64,000 nt of DNA from Huaxiibacter chinensis (GCF_022171985.1 NZ_JAJVHF010000001.1:310001-374000), one strand, 5' to 3'; counted from the stretch's first letter, positions 43,053-57,657 are shown. The notes: generated by a model from the letters alone, not told the origin. Program-made: numbers and translations.

Positions 43053-44171
43053 ATGAATTACGACTTGATCATTATTGGTAGCGGCTCCGTTGGCTCTGCA
43101 GCGGGATATTATGCAACCCAGGCGGGTCAAAAAGTGTTAATGATTGACGCCCATTTACCGCCCCATGCTGAAGGGAGCCACCACGGCGATACCCGCCTTA
43201 TTCGCCATGCTTATGGCGAGGGTGAGCGTTACGTGCCGCTGGTGTTACGCGCGCAGACGTTATGGGACGAACTGGCCACCCAAACGGAAGAGCGGATTTT
43301 CGAACGCACCGGGGTGGTAAATCTTGGGCCTGCTGATTCCACGTTTTTGGCAAATGTTGAACAAAGCGCACGTGAATTCAATCTGAACGTGGAACGCCTG
43401 GATGCCCAGGCCACGATGGCGCGCTGGCCGGAAATCAGCGTTCCGGATAGTTACATCGCCCTCTTTGAGGCCAACTCTGGCGTATTGCACTGTGAAACCG
43501 CCATCAAAACCTGGATTTCGCTGGCAGAAAAAGCAGGCTGCGCGCAGTTATTTAACTGTCCCGTCACGGCGATAACCCATCATGACGAGGGCGTCACGGT
43601 AACCACCTCTGACGGCGATTTCTCCGCCGCTCGCCTGTTAATCAGCGCGGGCACCTGGGTCACCCGACTGCTGCCGGAGCTGCCTGTCCAGCCGGTGCGT
43701 AAAGTGTTCTCCTGGTTCCAGGCCGATGGACGTTACAGCAGCCAGAATAAATTCCCGGCCTTTACCGGTGAGTTGCCGAACGGCGATCAGTTTTATGGCT
43801 TCCCGTCGGAGAAAGACGCGCTCAAAATTGGCAAACACAACGGCGGGCAACGCATTACAACGCCGGAAGAGCGTAAACCTTTTGGCGCGGTCGAGGGCGA
43901 TGGGTCTGAAGCGTTCAACTTCCTTCGCCACGTTCTTCCCGGCATTGGTGGTTTGCTTTATGGCACCGCCTGTACCTATGACAACACGCCCGATGAAGAT
44001 TTTATTATCGATACCCTGCCGGGCCATGATAACACCCTCATCATTAGCGGTCTGAGCGGTCACGGTTTCAAGTTCGCCTCTGTGCTCGGCGAAATCGCAG
44101 CCGAATTTTCACAGGGCATTGCGCCCCGCTTTGATCTCAGCCCCTTCTCTCTGTCGCGCTTTGCACGATAA
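43053..44171 (+). CDS. solA: N-methyl-L-tryptophan oxidase
   Basis: Monomeric sarcosine-oxidase-type flavoenzyme, 372 aa, that demethylates N-methyltryptophan. The FAD dinucleotide motif [15 protein letters not shown] is at the N terminus, [15 protein letters not shown] follows, and the covalent flavin cysteine lies near residue 308 in [18 protein letters not shown]. The C-terminal [15 protein letters not shown] is conserved. It stands alone between terminators. Confidence 0.95.
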   Translation: MNYDLIIIGSGSVGSAAGYYATQAGQKVLMIDAHLPPHAEGSHHGDTRLIRHAYGEGERYVPLVLRAQTLWDELATQTEERIFERTGVVNLGPADSTFLANVEQSAREFNLNVERLDAQATMARWPEISVPDSYIALFEANSGVLHCETAIKTWISLAEKAGCAQLFNCPVTAITHHDEGVTVTTSDGDFSAARLLISAGTWVTRLLPELPVQPVRKVFSWFQADGRYSSQNKFPAFTGELPNGDQFYGFPSEKDALKIGKHNGGQRITTPEERKPFGAVEGDGSEAFNFLRHVLPGIGGLLYGTACTYDNTPDEDFIIDTLPGHDNTLIISGLSGHGFKFASVLGEIAAEFSQGIAPRFDLSPFSLSRFAR

Positions 44172-44182
44172 TCTCATCTCAG

Positions 44183-44212
44183 GCTCCGGCTCTGCCGGAG
44201 CGTTTTCTTTTA
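44183..44212 (+). terminator. solA terminator
   Basis: GCTCCGGC-TCT-GCCGGAGC followed by GTTTTCTTTT, 11 bp after the solA stop. Confidence 0.85.
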
Positions 44213-44233
44213 TTGCCGCAATGACGGAATACT

Positions 44234-44347
44234 ATGCGCAGGATCGTTAATTATCTCATCAACAATATCCGCGAGCATCTTATGCTCTATATTTTTTTGT
44301 GGTCATTGCTGGCCATCGTCGACGTCATATATATTGTATTTTTCTGA
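44234..44347 (+). CDS. yceO: Small membrane protein YceO
   Basis: A 37-aa open frame that matches the C-terminal part of E. coli YceO, starting [17 protein letters not shown] and continuing into one hydrophobic segment of about 18 residues that ends IYIVFF. The match and the position (between solA and yceJ) support a real gene. K-12 YceO, as recalled, is 46 aa and starts a little upstream. The ribosome site is weak (GGAA). Function unknown. Confidence 0.75.
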   Translation: MRRIVNYLINNIREHLMLYIFLWSLLAIVDVIYIVFF

Positions 44348-44522
44348 GCACAAAGATTGACATTAATTGACGTTACTTTATAAAAGTTGAGTTTTACGTC
44401 AGAATATTTGAACCCTTCCCATACCCACCTCCTTACCGTTAATCACCTTATTTCAGATAAAATGAACGAAGAAATTGAATCTAATATTCATTACACAATC
44501 AATAAAACTGAAAGAAAATAAT
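44348..44522 (+). other. AT-rich gap between yceO and yceJ
   Basis: About 175 bp with no gene. It is A/T-rich and carries no clear terminator after yceO. It leads into the Fur-like box before yceJ. Confidence 0.4.
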
Positions 44523-44537
44523 TAATAATCATTATCA
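44523..44537 (+). promoter_or_regulatory. Fur-like box before yceJ-yceI
   Basis: TAATAATCATTATCA matches the 7-1-7 Fur consensus TGATAAT-N-ATTATCA at 13 of 14 specified positions. It is 73 bp before the yceJ start codon. A weaker AT-rich stretch (ATATCATTTG) continues the pattern downstream. This suggests iron control of the operon. Confidence 0.7.
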
Positions 44538-44609
44538 ATAAATATCATTTGCAATAGCATTTCGCACAGGTCATTTTGAGCCTCTCGTTTATTGGGAAGA
44601 GTCCTTATT

Positions 44610-45176
44610 ATGCAATTGCGTAATTCACCTGCTCGTTATGGAATAATATCCATGCTGCTGCACTGGTTAATGGCCCTTGCGGTTTATGCCATGTTTGGTC
44701 TGGGCCTGTGGATGGTCACCCTGAGCTATTACGACGGTTGGTATCACCAGGCACCTGAGCTGCATAAAAGCATTGGCGTCCTCCTGATGGTGGCCCTGCT
44801 CGTGCGGCTGGTCTGGCGCCATCTCTCGCCGCCGCCTCCCGCGCTAAAAAACCACAGTGCGCTGACGCGATTCGGTGCATTAGCGGCGCATCTGGTTATC
44901 TATGTTTTACTGTTTTCCATTTTGATCAGTGGCTATCTCATCTCGACGGCAGATGGCAAACCCATCAACGTGTTCGGTCTGTTCGAGGTGCCAGCCACCT
45001 TATCCGATGCCGGTTCCCAGGCTGATTTAGCAGGCACTATTCATTTGTGGCTTGCCTGGGGCGTCGTCATTTTGTCCGTTCTTCACGGTCTTGCGGCCGT
45101 TAAGCATCATTTCATCGATAAAGACGACACCCTCAAGCGCATGCTGGGCCGTTCGTCAGTTGACTCTGGAGCATAA
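44610..45176 (+). CDS. yceJ: Cytochrome b561 family protein YceJ
   Basis: Predicted four-helix inner-membrane di-haem cytochrome b, 188 aa. Histidines suited to haem stand in the first helix ([12 protein letters not shown]), [10 protein letters not shown], and the last helices ([22 protein letters not shown]). It probably passes electrons between the quinone pool and a periplasmic partner; the partner is unknown. The ATG at 44610 gives the E. coli length. It is co-transcribed with yceI, 1 bp apart. Confidence 0.93.
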   Translation: MQLRNSPARYGIISMLLHWLMALAVYAMFGLGLWMVTLSYYDGWYHQAPELHKSIGVLLMVALLVRLVWRHLSPPPPALKNHSALTRFGALAAHLVIYVLLFSILISGYLISTADGKPINVFGLFEVPATLSDAGSQADLAGTIHLWLAWGVVILSVLHGLAAVKHHFIDKDDTLKRMLGRSSVDSGA

Positions 45177-45177
45177 A

Positions 45178-45753
45178 ATGAAAAAACGCCTGTTAGGTAT
45201 CGCATTAGGTTCACTGTTATTCACCACCGGCGCTGCCGTTGCCGCTGATTATAAAATTGATAAAGAGGGCCAGCACGCTTTCGTCAATTTCCGTATTCAG
45301 CATCTGGGCTACAGCTGGTTATATGGCACCTTTAACGATTTCGACGGGACCTTCAGCTTTGATGAGAAGAACCCTGCCGCGGATAAAGTGAATGTGACCA
45401 TTAACACCAACAGCGTGGACACTAACCATGCAGAGCGTGATAAACATCTTCGCAGCGCGGAATTCCTGAACGTTGCCAAATTCCCTCAGGCGACGTTCAC
45501 CTCCACAGAGGTGAAAAAGGATGGCGAGGGTCTGGATATTACCGGCAACCTGACGCTGAATGGCGTGACAAAACCGGTGAAGCTGGACGCCAAATTAATC
45601 GGTCAGGGGGACGATCCCTGGGGTGGCAAACGTGCTGGATTTGAAGCGGCAGGGAAAATCAGCCTGAAGGACTTTAACATCACAACCGACCTTGGCCCTG
45701 CATCGCAGGATGTCGAGCTGATTATCTCGGTGGAAGGTGTGCAGCAGAAGTAA
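45178..45753 (+). CDS. yceI: Periplasmic YceI-family protein
   Basis: Secreted lipocalin-like protein of 191 aa; the family binds polyprenoid chains such as ubiquinone in its barrel. The signal peptide ends GAAVAADY near residue 22. The family motif includes [18 protein letters not shown] and [20 protein letters not shown]. Base-pacing in E. coli (high pH, osmotic stress) is known. The pairing with a cytochrome b suggests a shared redox role, which is inference. Confidence 0.95.
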   Translation: MKKRLLGIALGSLLFTTGAAVAADYKIDKEGQHAFVNFRIQHLGYSWLYGTFNDFDGTFSFDEKNPAADKVNVTINTNSVDTNHAERDKHLRSAEFLNVAKFPQATFTSTEVKKDGEGLDITGNLTLNGVTKPVKLDAKLIGQGDDPWGGKRAGFEAAGKISLKDFNITTDLGPASQDVELIISVEGVQQK

Positions 45754-45754
45754 G

Positions 45755-45790
45755 AAAAAAGCCCGGTGAACACTTGCCTCACCGGGCTGT
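45755..45790. terminator. Bidirectional terminator of yceI and trhO
   Basis: Ten-bp stem AGCCCGGTGA/TCACCGGGCT with a 9-nt loop. The minus strand has six Ts after it (good trhO terminator); on the plus strand GTTAAC follows. Confidence 0.85.
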
Positions 45791-45796
45791 TAACGC

Positions 45797-46846
45797 TTAT
45801 TCCGGGTCAGGAATACCGAGTTTGGTATTCAGACGACCACGAGACTTATTGAAAATCTTATTGCCGTTTTCACGCCCCGCCCGGCGAAGACGCTGTTCTT
45901 CTTCCGGCAGAGTGCTCTCTTCACTGCACAATTCACTGCAACAGCCGTTAAATTTCTCTGCACACGCCGGACACTGGATAAACAACAGATGACAGCCGTC
46001 GTTTTTACAGTTGGTATGCGTATCACATGGCGTGCCGCACTGATGGCAGTTGGCGATGATATCTTCAGAGATACGCTCGCCCATACGCTCATCAAAGACG
46101 AAGTTCTTGCCGACAAAGCGTACCGGTAACCCCTGTTCGCGAGCGCGACGGGCATACTCGATGATACCGCCTTCAATATGCCAGACCTTGTTGAAACCAC
46201 TGTGCTTCATCCACGCGCTGGCTTTTTCGCAGCGGATCCCCCCGGTGCAGTACATGACAATTTTCTTGTCCTTATAGTCCTGCATCATTTCAACCGCTTT
46301 CGGCAATTGTTCGCGGAAGGTATCCGCCGGGATCTCCAGCGCGTTTTCAAAGTGCCCCACTTCGTATTCGTAGTGGTTACGCATATCGATAAACACGGCG
46401 TCGGGATCGTCCAGCATGGCGTTGACTTCCGCGGCTTTCAGGTACTCCCCTACATCGCCCGCATTGAAGGTGGGATCATCGATGCCGTCGGCAACAATAC
46501 GCTCACGCACTTTCATGCGCAGCACCCAGAAAGATTTGCCGTCATCATCAAGGGCAACGTTCAGACGCAAGCCCTCCAGCGCCGGGTCAAAGCCGTACAG
46601 CAGATCGCGTAAGGCCTCGACGTTGCTTTCAGGCACGCTTATTTGGGCGTTAATACCTTCGCGGGCCAGATAAACGCGGCCAAACACGTTGAGTTTCTCA
46701 AAGGCTTTATACAGCGCATCGCGTGTGGCCTGAGGGTCGACAAGGGTAAAATACTTATAGAATGAGATCGTTTTGCGCGGCTCTGTTTCGGCCAGCATGC
46801 GCGCTTTTAACGTCTCATTGGAAATGCGGTTATGTAACACTGGCAT
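45797..46846 (-). CDS. trhO: tRNA uridine(34) hydroxylase TrhO
   Basis: Oxygen-dependent enzyme that hydroxylates U34 of some tRNAs to 5-hydroxyuridine, the first step towards cmo5U. It is 349 aa. An N-terminal acylphosphatase-like domain is followed by a rhodanese domain with Cys200 in [13 protein letters not shown] and a C-terminal cysteine-rich region ([19 protein letters not shown], then [12 protein letters not shown]). The start at 46846 (MPVLHNRIS) is taken from E. coli; an ATG six codons upstream is possible. Confidence 0.94.
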   Translation of the reverse strand: MPVLHNRISNETLKARMLAETEPRKTISFYKYFTLVDPQATRDALYKAFEKLNVFGRVYLAREGINAQISVPESNVEALRDLLYGFDPALEGLRLNVALDDDGKSFWVLRMKVRERIVADGIDDPTFNAGDVGEYLKAAEVNAMLDDPDAVFIDMRNHYEYEVGHFENALEIPADTFREQLPKAVEMMQDYKDKKIVMYCTGGIRCEKASAWMKHSGFNKVWHIEGGIIEYARRAREQGLPVRFVGKNFVFDERMGERISEDIIANCHQCGTPCDTHTNCKNDGCHLLFIQCPACAEKFNGCCSELCSEESTLPEEEQRLRRAGRENGNKIFNKSRGRLNTKLGIPDPE

Positions 46847-47065
46847 GGTGTACGAGTCCTGCAATCGTTAGAGAATGTAAATCGGCGGCATGATATAGCA
46901 AACAATGAGAATTTACATCCCCACTTTTTGCGCTACATTTCACTCACACAAACTCTTTTACAGCTCAAATTGCTGTATAAACGTCCAATTCAGTTCCATA
47001 CATTTTGGCAAACAATTAAAAAATGCGACAATGCAGGGCACAGGACGAAGAAAAACAGGAATGAC

Positions 47066-47992
47066 ATGACCCAATTACCCAAATTTTCGGCAGCGCTGCT
47101 GCACCCTCGCTACTGGCCTGTCTGGTTTGGCATCGGCACGTTGTGGTTACTGGTCAAGCTGCCCTATCCGGTGATTTATCGTATTGGTCGCGCGCTCGGA
47201 TATCTCGCGCTGCGCATGATGAAACGTCGCGCGGCCATTGCCCGCCGCAACCTGGAACTGTGCTTTCCGCAAATGAGCGAGCATGAGCGCGAGACGCTGG
47301 TGGTCAAGAATTTCGAATCTGTCGGCCTCGGCCTGATGGAAACCGGCATGGCCTGGTTCTGGTCAGATAAACGCATGTCGCGCTGGTTCGAGGTGACGGG
47401 AACCGGTATGGAGCCCGTGCATCGTTTACAAGCCGAAGGGACAGGCGTACTGCTGATCGGGATACATTTTCTGACCCTTGAAATCGGTGCAAGGATGTTT
47501 GGTATGCAGGCACCCGGTATCGGGGTTTATCGCCCTAACGACAACCCGGTGATCGACTGGCTGCAAACCTGGGGCCGTATGCGCTCCAATAAGAGCATGA
47601 TCGACCGGAAAGATCTCAAAGGCATGATCCGTGCCCTGAAAAAAGGCGAGGTGATCTGGTACGCACCTGACCATGACTATGGCCGTCAGTCCAGCGTCTT
47701 TGTCCCCTTCTTTGCCGTACAGGAAGCAGCAACCACCTCGGGCACCTGGATGCTGGCACGAATGTCCAAAGCGGCTATCGTTCCCTTTGTTCCCCGACGT
47801 AAGCCTGATGGAAAAGGTTACGAACTGATGATGCTGGAACCCGAGCTTGCGCCTCCGCTGGACGATGCCGAAACGACCGCCCGGTGGATGAACGGCGTGG
47901 TTGAGAAATGCATTATGCTCGCGCCTGAGCAATATATGTGGCTCCATCGTCGTTTCAAATCTCGCCCCGAAGGAATGCCTTCACGTTACTGA
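47066..47992 (+). CDS. lpxL: Lipid A lauroyl acyltransferase LpxL
   Basis: Transfers laurate from ACP to Kdo2-lipid IVA in lipid A synthesis. It is 308 aa. An N-terminal membrane anchor (about 17-40) is followed by the acyltransferase domain with HFLTLE (H-x4-E catalytic dyad) in [26 protein letters not shown] and WYAPDHDYG. The ATG at 47066 begins [17 protein letters not shown], as in E. coli; 46 upstream codons are not conserved. Confidence 0.96.
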   Translation: MTQLPKFSAALLHPRYWPVWFGIGTLWLLVKLPYPVIYRIGRALGYLALRMMKRRAAIARRNLELCFPQMSEHERETLVVKNFESVGLGLMETGMAWFWSDKRMSRWFEVTGTGMEPVHRLQAEGTGVLLIGIHFLTLEIGARMFGMQAPGIGVYRPNDNPVIDWLQTWGRMRSNKSMIDRKDLKGMIRALKKGEVIWYAPDHDYGRQSSVFVPFFAVQEAATTSGTWMLARMSKAAIVPFVPRRKPDGKGYELMMLEPELAPPLDDAETTARWMNGVVEKCIMLAPEQYMWLHRRFKSRPEGMPSRY

Positions 47993-47999
47993 GTCAGAG

Positions 48000-48026
48000 G
48001 GCGGCCCACCCTGGCCGCCTTTCTCT
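48000..48026 (+). terminator. lpxL terminator
   Basis: GGCGGCC-CACCCT-GGCCGCC followed by TTTCTCTAAG. Moderate T-run. Confidence 0.7.
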
Positions 48027-48116
48027 AAGCTTTAAAAGCCCTGGTGCATTGCAGCATTCATAACGCAGGCGCATAATTAGCAGGCTTATTACCTTCTGCT
48101 TATCGCCTGGATTGCT

Positions 48117-49379
48117 ATGTCACCCTCAGACGTCCCCATAAACTGGAAACGTAACCTCACGGTCGCCTGGCTTGGCTGCTTTCTGACCGGCGCCGCGTTC
48201 AGTCTGGTTATGCCCTTTCTCCCTCTCTATATTGAACAGCTTGGCGTCACGGGCCATAGCGCGCTGAACATGTGGTCGGGTCTGGTTTTCAGCATCACCT
48301 TCCTTTTTTCCGCCATTGCCTCACCGTTCTGGGGCGGCCTGGCCGACCGTAAAGGGCGCAAAATTATGCTGCTGCGCTCGGCGCTGGGAATGGGCATTAT
48401 CATGGTGCTAATGGGGCTGGCACAGAATATCTGGCAGCTTTTAATTTTGCGCGCGCTGCTCGGTTTGCTGGGAGGATTCGTGCCCAATGCAAACGCCCTG
48501 ATTGCAACTCAGATGCCCCGCAATAAAAGCGGCTGGGCGCTGGGGACGCTCTCGACAGGTGCGGTCAGTGGCGCACTCCTTGGCCCGTTAGCCGGCGGAT
48601 TAATGGCCGACAGCTACGGCTTGCGCCCGGTGTTTTTTATCACCGCGAGCGTACTCTTCGCCTGCTTCCTGCTGACCTTATTCTGCATCCGGGAGAATTT
48701 CACCCCGGTGCCTAAAAAAGAGATGCTGCACGCCCGGGAAGTGCTTCGCTCGTTAAAAAATCCAAAGCTGGTACTGAGCCTGTTTATAACGACGATGATT
48801 ATTCAGGTCGCCACCGGCTCGATTGCCCCCATCCTCACCCTGTACGTGCGTGAACTGGCGGGCAACGTCAACAACATCGCCTTTATCAGCGGACTGATCG
48901 CCTCGGTTCCCGGCGTTGCCGCCTTGATGAGCGCGCCGCGGCTGGGGAAACTGGGGGATCGCATCGGTCCTGAGAAAATCCTGATTGCCGCCCTGCTCAT
49001 CTCGGTGCTCCTGCTCATCCCCATGTCCTTTGTGCAATCGCCCTGGCAGCTTGGCGTACTGCGTTTTCTGCTCGGCGCCGCCGATGGTGCGCTTCTGCCC
49101 GCCGTGCAAACGCTGCTGGTCTATAACTCAACCAATCAAATTGCTGGCCGCATATTCAGCTATAACCAGTCGTTTCGCGACATCGGTAACGTCACGGGCC
49201 CGCTGGTGGGCGCCGGTATTTCGGCCAGTTTCAGCTTTCGGGCGGTCTTTATCGTGACGGCAGGCGTTGTGCTCTTTAACGCCGTCTATTCCTGGCGAAG
49301 CCTGGCCAGAGCCGCACGGCCAACCCCCGCCGCGCCTGGGGCGAATAAAGCACCGGCGCGCGAACAAGATCCCTTGTGA
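48117..49379 (+). CDS. mdtG: MFS multidrug transporter MdtG
   Basis: DHA1-family proton antiporter; in E. coli it gives fosfomycin and deoxycholate tolerance and belongs to the Mar/Sox/Rob regulon. It is 420 aa with 12 membrane spans and the motif [19 protein letters not shown]. The core is very close to E. coli, but the cytoplasmic C terminus is longer and Ala/Pro-rich ([20 protein letters not shown]). I found no convincing marbox in the upstream region. Confidence 0.94.
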   Translation: MSPSDVPINWKRNLTVAWLGCFLTGAAFSLVMPFLPLYIEQLGVTGHSALNMWSGLVFSITFLFSAIASPFWGGLADRKGRKIMLLRSALGMGIIMVLMGLAQNIWQLLILRALLGLLGGFVPNANALIATQMPRNKSGWALGTLSTGAVSGALLGPLAGGLMADSYGLRPVFFITASVLFACFLLTLFCIRENFTPVPKKEMLHAREVLRSLKNPKLVLSLFITTMIIQVATGSIAPILTLYVRELAGNVNNIAFISGLIASVPGVAALMSAPRLGKLGDRIGPEKILIAALLISVLLLIPMSFVQSPWQLGVLRFLLGAADGALLPAVQTLLVYNSTNQIAGRIFSYNQSFRDIGNVTGPLVGAGISASFSFRAVFIVTAGVVLFNAVYSWRSLARAARPTPAAPGANKAPAREQDPL

Positions 49380-49464
49380 CAACTTTATACGCCATTCTTA
49401 GTGGCAAAAGCGGAGAATCAGCTATTCTTTCCCTGAATACCATTCGAATCACAGGGAGACGCCA

Positions 49465-49839
49465 ATGACAATGTATGCCACGCTGGAAGAAGCTATTGAT
49501 GCCGCTCGGGAAGAGTTCCTTGCCAACAATCCCGGCATTGACGCTGATGATGCCGATGTGCAGCAGCTCAACGTGCAAAAGTATGTCCTGCAGGACGGGG
49601 ATATCATGTGGCAGGTGGAGTTTTTTGCAGAAGAAGGCGACGACGGCGAATGCTTGCCGATATTAAGCGGTGAAGCCGCACAGGCCGTATTTGACGGTGA
49701 CTTCGATGAAATCGAACTGCGTCAGGAGTGGCTTGAGGAAAACACCTTACACGAATGGGACGAGGGGGAGTTTCAGCTTGAACCGCCGCTGGACACTGAA
49801 GAGGGGCAAGCCGCAGCGGACGAGTGGGATGAGCGTTAA
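49465..49839 (+). CDS. msyB: Acidic protein MsyB
   Basis: Very acidic cytoplasmic protein, 124 aa, known as a multicopy suppressor of secY and secA defects; its normal role is unknown. Asp and Glu dominate (for example FFAEEGDDGECLP and QEWLEENTLHEWDEGEFQLEP). The preceding ACAGGGAGACGCCA gives a ribosome site. Its stop codon directly abuts the convergent yceK stop codon. Confidence 0.94.
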   Translation: MTMYATLEEAIDAAREEFLANNPGIDADDADVQQLNVQKYVLQDGDIMWQVEFFAEEGDDGECLPILSGEAAQAVFDGDFDEIELRQEWLEENTLHEWDEGEFQLEPPLDTEEGQAAADEWDER

Positions 49840-50067
49840 TTACTCGTAAGGGCCATGCTGGGCATCAATGGGCAGTAAGAGCGTATCAAAGACCAGCGAG
49901 AAGGGTAAATCGAGCACCGTCAGGTAACGCCATGCGGAGTCACGAACGTCCCACTTCACGCCAGGATAGTACTGATTACCGTGGCCCTGCCCCGGGATTG
50001 TGCGGCTGATGATGCTGCCGCATCCGCTGAGCAGACACGCCATGATGCCCACGATGATAATTCTCAT
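49840..50067 (-). CDS. yceK: Lipoprotein YceK
   Basis: Small lipoprotein of 75 aa, DUF1375, function unknown. The signal has lipobox LLSGC with the lipidated cysteine at residue 16, followed by GSIISRTIPGQGHGNQYYPG and ending LLLPIDAQHGPYE. Same length as E. coli. It sits after opgH on the same strand, beyond a terminator, and touches msyB tail to tail. Confidence 0.93.
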   Translation of the reverse strand: MRIIIVGIMACLLSGCGSIISRTIPGQGHGNQYYPGVKWDVRDSAWRYLTVLDLPFSLVFDTLLLPIDAQHGPYE

Positions 50068-50080
50068 TGCTCACCTCATT

Positions 50081-50114
50081 AAAAAAATACCGGCTCAGTG
50101 GCCGGTATTTTTAT
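50081..50114 (-). terminator. opgGH terminator
   Basis: AAAAATACCGGC/GCCGGTATTTTT stem with a 6-nt loop, 57-bp gap between opgH and yceK. T-runs on both strands. Confidence 0.85.
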
Positions 50115-50124
50115 GTTGCACGAC

Positions 50125-54259
<4,135 letters not shown>

Positions 54260-54452
54260 TCAGGCAATCCGACAACATTATCACCGCTTTGTTAGCGCAC
54301 CGGCTCATGGAATAAGCAAGTAGAAGTCCCTAATTTCACTTTGCGTGCTTATCCTGGAGACAGGGTGTCGGTCTTGATGTAGGGTTGGCTTCGAATGTAA
54401 CCACATTGAGTCTTAGGGATAAGGCGAAAAGTCTGAGAATGCACAAAGTTAT

Positions 54453-55610
54453 ATGACCACGACACCCGTACAACGTGAATATTTCCTCGACTCAATCCGG
54501 GCATGGCTGATGCTCCTGGGGATTCCGTTTCACATCTCATTGATTTACTCCACCCACACCTGGCACGTTAACAGTATAGAGCCTTCATGGTGGCTGACCC
54601 TGTTTAACGATTTTATACACTCTTTCAGGATGCAGGTGTTCTTCGTCATTTCGGGCTACTTCTCTTACATGCTGTTTCTGCGCTATCCCATGAAGCGCTG
54701 GTGGAAGGTGCGCGTCGAGCGCGTGGGGATCCCCATGCTAACCGCCATTCCTCTGCTCACTTTGCCGCAGTTCATCATGTTGCAGTATGTGAAAGGCAAA
54801 GCGGATGACTGGCAAAACCTGTCCCTGTACGAGAAATACAACACGCTGGCCTGGGAGCTGATTTCACATCTCTGGTTCCTGCTGGTGCTGGTGGTGATGA
54901 CCACGGTGAGCCTGTTTATTTTCAGTCGCCTGCGTCGTCACTTAAGCCGCCACCATGAGGCGCACTTCTCTGGCGTCACCTGGCCAAAGCTCAGCCTTCT
55001 TTTTTTATTGCTGGGGATGGGTTATGGCGTCATACGCCGGACGCTGTTTATTGTGTATCCGCCGATACTGAGCGACGGCTTGTTCAATTTTGTCGTCATG
55101 CAGACGCTGTTCTACATTCCCTTCTTTATGTTGGGTGCGCTGGCCTTTATTTCGCCCGGGATCAAATCGCTGTTCACGACCCCCTCTCGCGGGTGCGCCG
55201 TGGGCGCTGCGCTGGCGTTCGCGGCCTATCTGCTGAACCAAAAATATGGCAGTGGCGATGCGTGGATGTACGAAACTGAAAGCGTCATCACCATGTTGCT
55301 GGGCCTGTGGATGGTCAATGTGGTCTTTGCGCTGGGTCACCGTCTGCTGAACTTTAAATCTGCACGCGTCACCTACTTTGTTAACGCCTCGCTGTTTATC
55401 TACCTGGTTCATCACCCGTTAACGCTCTTTTTTGGCGCCTATATCACCCCGCACATCACCTCGAATGCGCTGGGCTTCTTTACCGGACTGGTCTTTGTGG
55501 TGGGCATTGCTATTGCGCTGTATGAAATTCATCTGCGCATTCCGCTGCTGCGTTTCCTCTTTTCCGGCAAGCCGCAGACTAAAAGCGATAGCGCAAAAGC
55601 GCTGAGCTAA
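54453..55610 (+). CDS. opgC: Glucans biosynthesis protein C (OpgC)
   Basis: Inner-membrane acyltransferase of family 3 that adds succinyl groups to periplasmic glucans. It is 385 aa, the E. coli length, with about 10 membrane spans. [20 protein letters not shown] and [19 protein letters not shown] are the family signatures, the former with the conserved histidine. It is divergent from opgGH across a 253-bp gap that should hold both promoters. Confidence 0.95.
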   Translation: MTTTPVQREYFLDSIRAWLMLLGIPFHISLIYSTHTWHVNSIEPSWWLTLFNDFIHSFRMQVFFVISGYFSYMLFLRYPMKRWWKVRVERVGIPMLTAIPLLTLPQFIMLQYVKGKADDWQNLSLYEKYNTLAWELISHLWFLLVLVVMTTVSLFIFSRLRRHLSRHHEAHFSGVTWPKLSLLFLLLGMGYGVIRRTLFIVYPPILSDGLFNFVVMQTLFYIPFFMLGALAFISPGIKSLFTTPSRGCAVGAALAFAAYLLNQKYGSGDAWMYETESVITMLLGLWMVNVVFALGHRLLNFKSARVTYFVNASLFIYLVHHPLTLFFGAYITPHITSNALGFFTGLVFVVGIAIALYEIHLRIPLLRFLFSGKPQTKSDSAKALS

Positions 55611-55614
55611 CCGT

Positions 55615-55645
55615 TATGTATGCGCCGGGTCGCACCGGCGCATTT
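55615..55645. terminator. Hairpin between convergent opgC and clsC
   Basis: TGCGCCGG-GTCGCA-CCGGCGCA, 8-bp stem. T-runs are poor on both strands, so its terminator role is tentative. Confidence 0.4.
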
Positions 55646-57119
55646 ACAATAACCACTCCACCGGCAGCCACCATGCCAGCCTGACCAAAACGCGTTGCCA
55701 GAAACGGGTTTTGGGTTCCTTATCCAGTACGATTTCTCTGCCCTCTTTTTGCTCCACCCAGTTAAGGCGGCCCCGCGCATCGAGCCTGATTTGCCAGGCT
55801 TCATGCTGTCGGCTTTTCAAAAAACGCCGGTGGATCAGGCTGGCTAAATCGTGGCTTTCTATCACGAACCCCATTTCGGTGTTGAGCATGGTTGAGCGCG
55901 GATCAAAGTTTAACGAGCCAATAAAAACATTTCGTCCATCGATGCTGAACGTCTTGGCGTGCAGGCTGGAACCCGAATTCCCCGTCAATCCGCGGTCATG
56001 CAGGCCAGGCGTGCCGTCCTGGGTGGGTTTGAGTTCATAGAGTTCGATGCCGTGACGCAGCAGTTTTTTGCGCCAGCGCGCGTAACCTGCGTGGACGACC
56101 GCCACATCATTGGCCGCCAGAGAATTGGTCAGAATGGCGACTTTAACCCCTTTGCGCACCATCTGTAACAGCAATGCCACACCCGCGCGGGTTGGGACAA
56201 AATAAGAAGAGATAATATCGATCTGCTGTGTGGGCGAACCCATGACGTCGAGCAGGCGCTGCGGCAAAAGCGAGTGACGCCTGGCTTTGCCCATTCCCTT
56301 GCGCGGATCGTCACTGAGCAGGCGCGTTTTAGCCCAGATAAGCGGTAAGCGTCGCGCTTCAAGTGCGGTAACAAACTCGCTGGTCTCCAGTTTCTTAAGA
56401 TAGCTCTGGGTGAGTTCATCCTGAATCCCTTCCTGGGGAAGATGGATCCTTGCTTCTATCTCTTCCTGAGGCAGTTCAAGGACTTTTTTCAGCGTTGATA
56501 CGCAGGCACTGCCCCAGTATCGCTCAAAATCCGCGCTCACATCGGCTACCACCGGCCCAACTGCCATCACGTCTAAATCAGAAAAGAGCGGCTCTTCCCC
56601 TGCGCCAAAATAGGCATCTCCGACATTTCTGCCGCCAATAATGGTGACTTCGCCATCCACCGTGAAGCTTTTATTGTGCATCCTGCGGTTGAGTCGGGCG
56701 AAATCGGTGAGATACCCCAGCGCCCGTAGCGTGCGAAAGGTAAAGGGATTGAACAGACGAACGTCGATATTAGGATGAGCATCCAGCAGGCTGAGCGTTT
56801 CATCCAGCCCCTGCGTATTATTGTCATCCAGTAAAAGCCGGACCTTAACGCCTCGCGTGGCCGCAGCGTACAAAACGGAAAAAAGAAGTCGCCCGGACAT
56901 ATCGTCCTCCCAGATGTAGTACTGCACATCCAGCGTTTTTTCGGCCATTTCGGCCAGGCGGTATCGGCAGGCAAAGGCATCGAGACTGTCATCGAGGGGA
57001 AGCAGTCCGCACAGCCCGGGGTGAGCGGCACTGACTGGGGCGATAGCCCGCCCCAGCCGCGTTTTATGCGTCGGAGTCTTGTCCTCGTTGGGTAAGCAAT
57101 CGCTTATAGAGCTGGGCAT
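55644..57119 (-). CDS. clsC: Cardiolipin synthase C
   Basis: Phospholipase D-family enzyme that makes cardiolipin from phosphatidylglycerol and phosphatidylethanolamine, working with YmdB in E. coli. Two HKD motifs are visible: [21 protein letters not shown] (in part) and [24 protein letters not shown] (in part). The start is uncertain: the ATG at 57119 gives 491 aa and overlaps ymdB by 56 bp. The E. coli protein is recalled as 473 aa and would start at a codon with no ATG, GTG or TTG here. Coupling to ymdB is likely. Confidence 0.88.
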   Translation of the reverse strand: MPSSISDCLPNEDKTPTHKTRLGRAIAPVSAAHPGLCGLLPLDDSLDAFACRYRLAEMAEKTLDVQYYIWEDDMSGRLLFSVLYAAATRGVKVRLLLDDNNTQGLDETLSLLDAHPNIDVRLFNPFTFRTLRALGYLTDFARLNRRMHNKSFTVDGEVTIIGGRNVGDAYFGAGEEPLFSDLDVMAVGPVVADVSADFERYWGSACVSTLKKVLELPQEEIEARIHLPQEGIQDELTQSYLKKLETSEFVTALEARRLPLIWAKTRLLSDDPRKGMGKARRHSLLPQRLLDVMGSPTQQIDIISSYFVPTRAGVALLLQMVRKGVKVAILTNSLAANDVAVVHAGYARWRKKLLRHGIELYELKPTQDGTPGLHDRGLTGNSGSSLHAKTFSIDGRNVFIGSLNFDPRSTMLNTEMGFVIESHDLASLIHRRFLKSRQHEAWQIRLDARGRLNWVEQKEGREIVLDKEPKTRFWQRVLVRLAWWLPVEWLL

Positions 57120-57606
57120 TTTCTTCATCATAACAGACAAAGTATACCCGCTCCGGTAGACGCCGTCGGGTGAGATAGTCTGAAACCGTGTTAACCGCGA
57201 TCTCCGCCGCTGCCGCACGCGGAAAACCATATACGCCCGTGGAAATTGCCGGGAAGGCGATCGTGCAATAACTGTTTGCCGCAGCCAGATTCAGGCAATT
57301 GCGGTAAGCATCTTCCAGGATCCGCGCTTCGTTCTGCTCACCGCCGTGCCAGACCGGCCCCACGGTGTGGATGACCGCTTTCGCAGGCAGATCGCCTGCC
57401 AGGGTAATAACCGCATGCCCTGGCGCGCATTCGCCCTGCTGTTGTCGGACAATTTTACAGGCTTCCAGTAGCTGCGGCCCTGCCGCGCGATGAATCGCGC
57501 CATCCACGCCCCCGCCGCCCATCAGCGAGGGATTCGCCGCATTAACAATGACATCCACATGCTGAGTGGTGATATCCCCAACGACAACTTCAATTTGCGG
57601 TTTCAT
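57064..57606 (-). CDS. ymdB: Macro-domain O-acetyl-ADP-ribose deacetylase / RNase III regulator YmdB
   Basis: Single macro domain of 180 aa that hydrolyses O-acetyl-ADP-ribose; in E. coli it also inhibits RNase III and affects biofilm. The binding loops are [22 protein letters not shown] (in part) and [20 protein letters not shown]. It overlaps the clsC reading frame. It is separated from ymdA by a terminator. Confidence 0.94.
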   Translation of the reverse strand: MKPQIEVVVGDITTQHVDVIVNAANPSLMGGGGVDGAIHRAAGPQLLEACKIVRQQQGECAPGHAVITLAGDLPAKAVIHTVGPVWHGGEQNEARILEDAYRNCLNLAAANSYCTIAFPAISTGVYGFPRAAAAEIAVNTVSDYLTRRRLPERVYFVCYDEENAQLYKRLLTQRGQDSDA

Positions 57607-57657
57607 ACAGCCTCTCTACACCCGCCCTTTTGTTAAGTGTATAGCAGAGAGGAGGTG

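Noticed and set aside
48027-48116. Marbox upstream of mdtG
   Set aside because: mdtG is a Mar/Sox/Rob target in E. coli, but no stretch here matched the degenerate consensus well enough to mark.
49380-50124. Possible toxin-antitoxin pair formed by msyB and yceK
   Set aside because: Both match known single genes, lie on opposite strands and show no toxin or antitoxin features.
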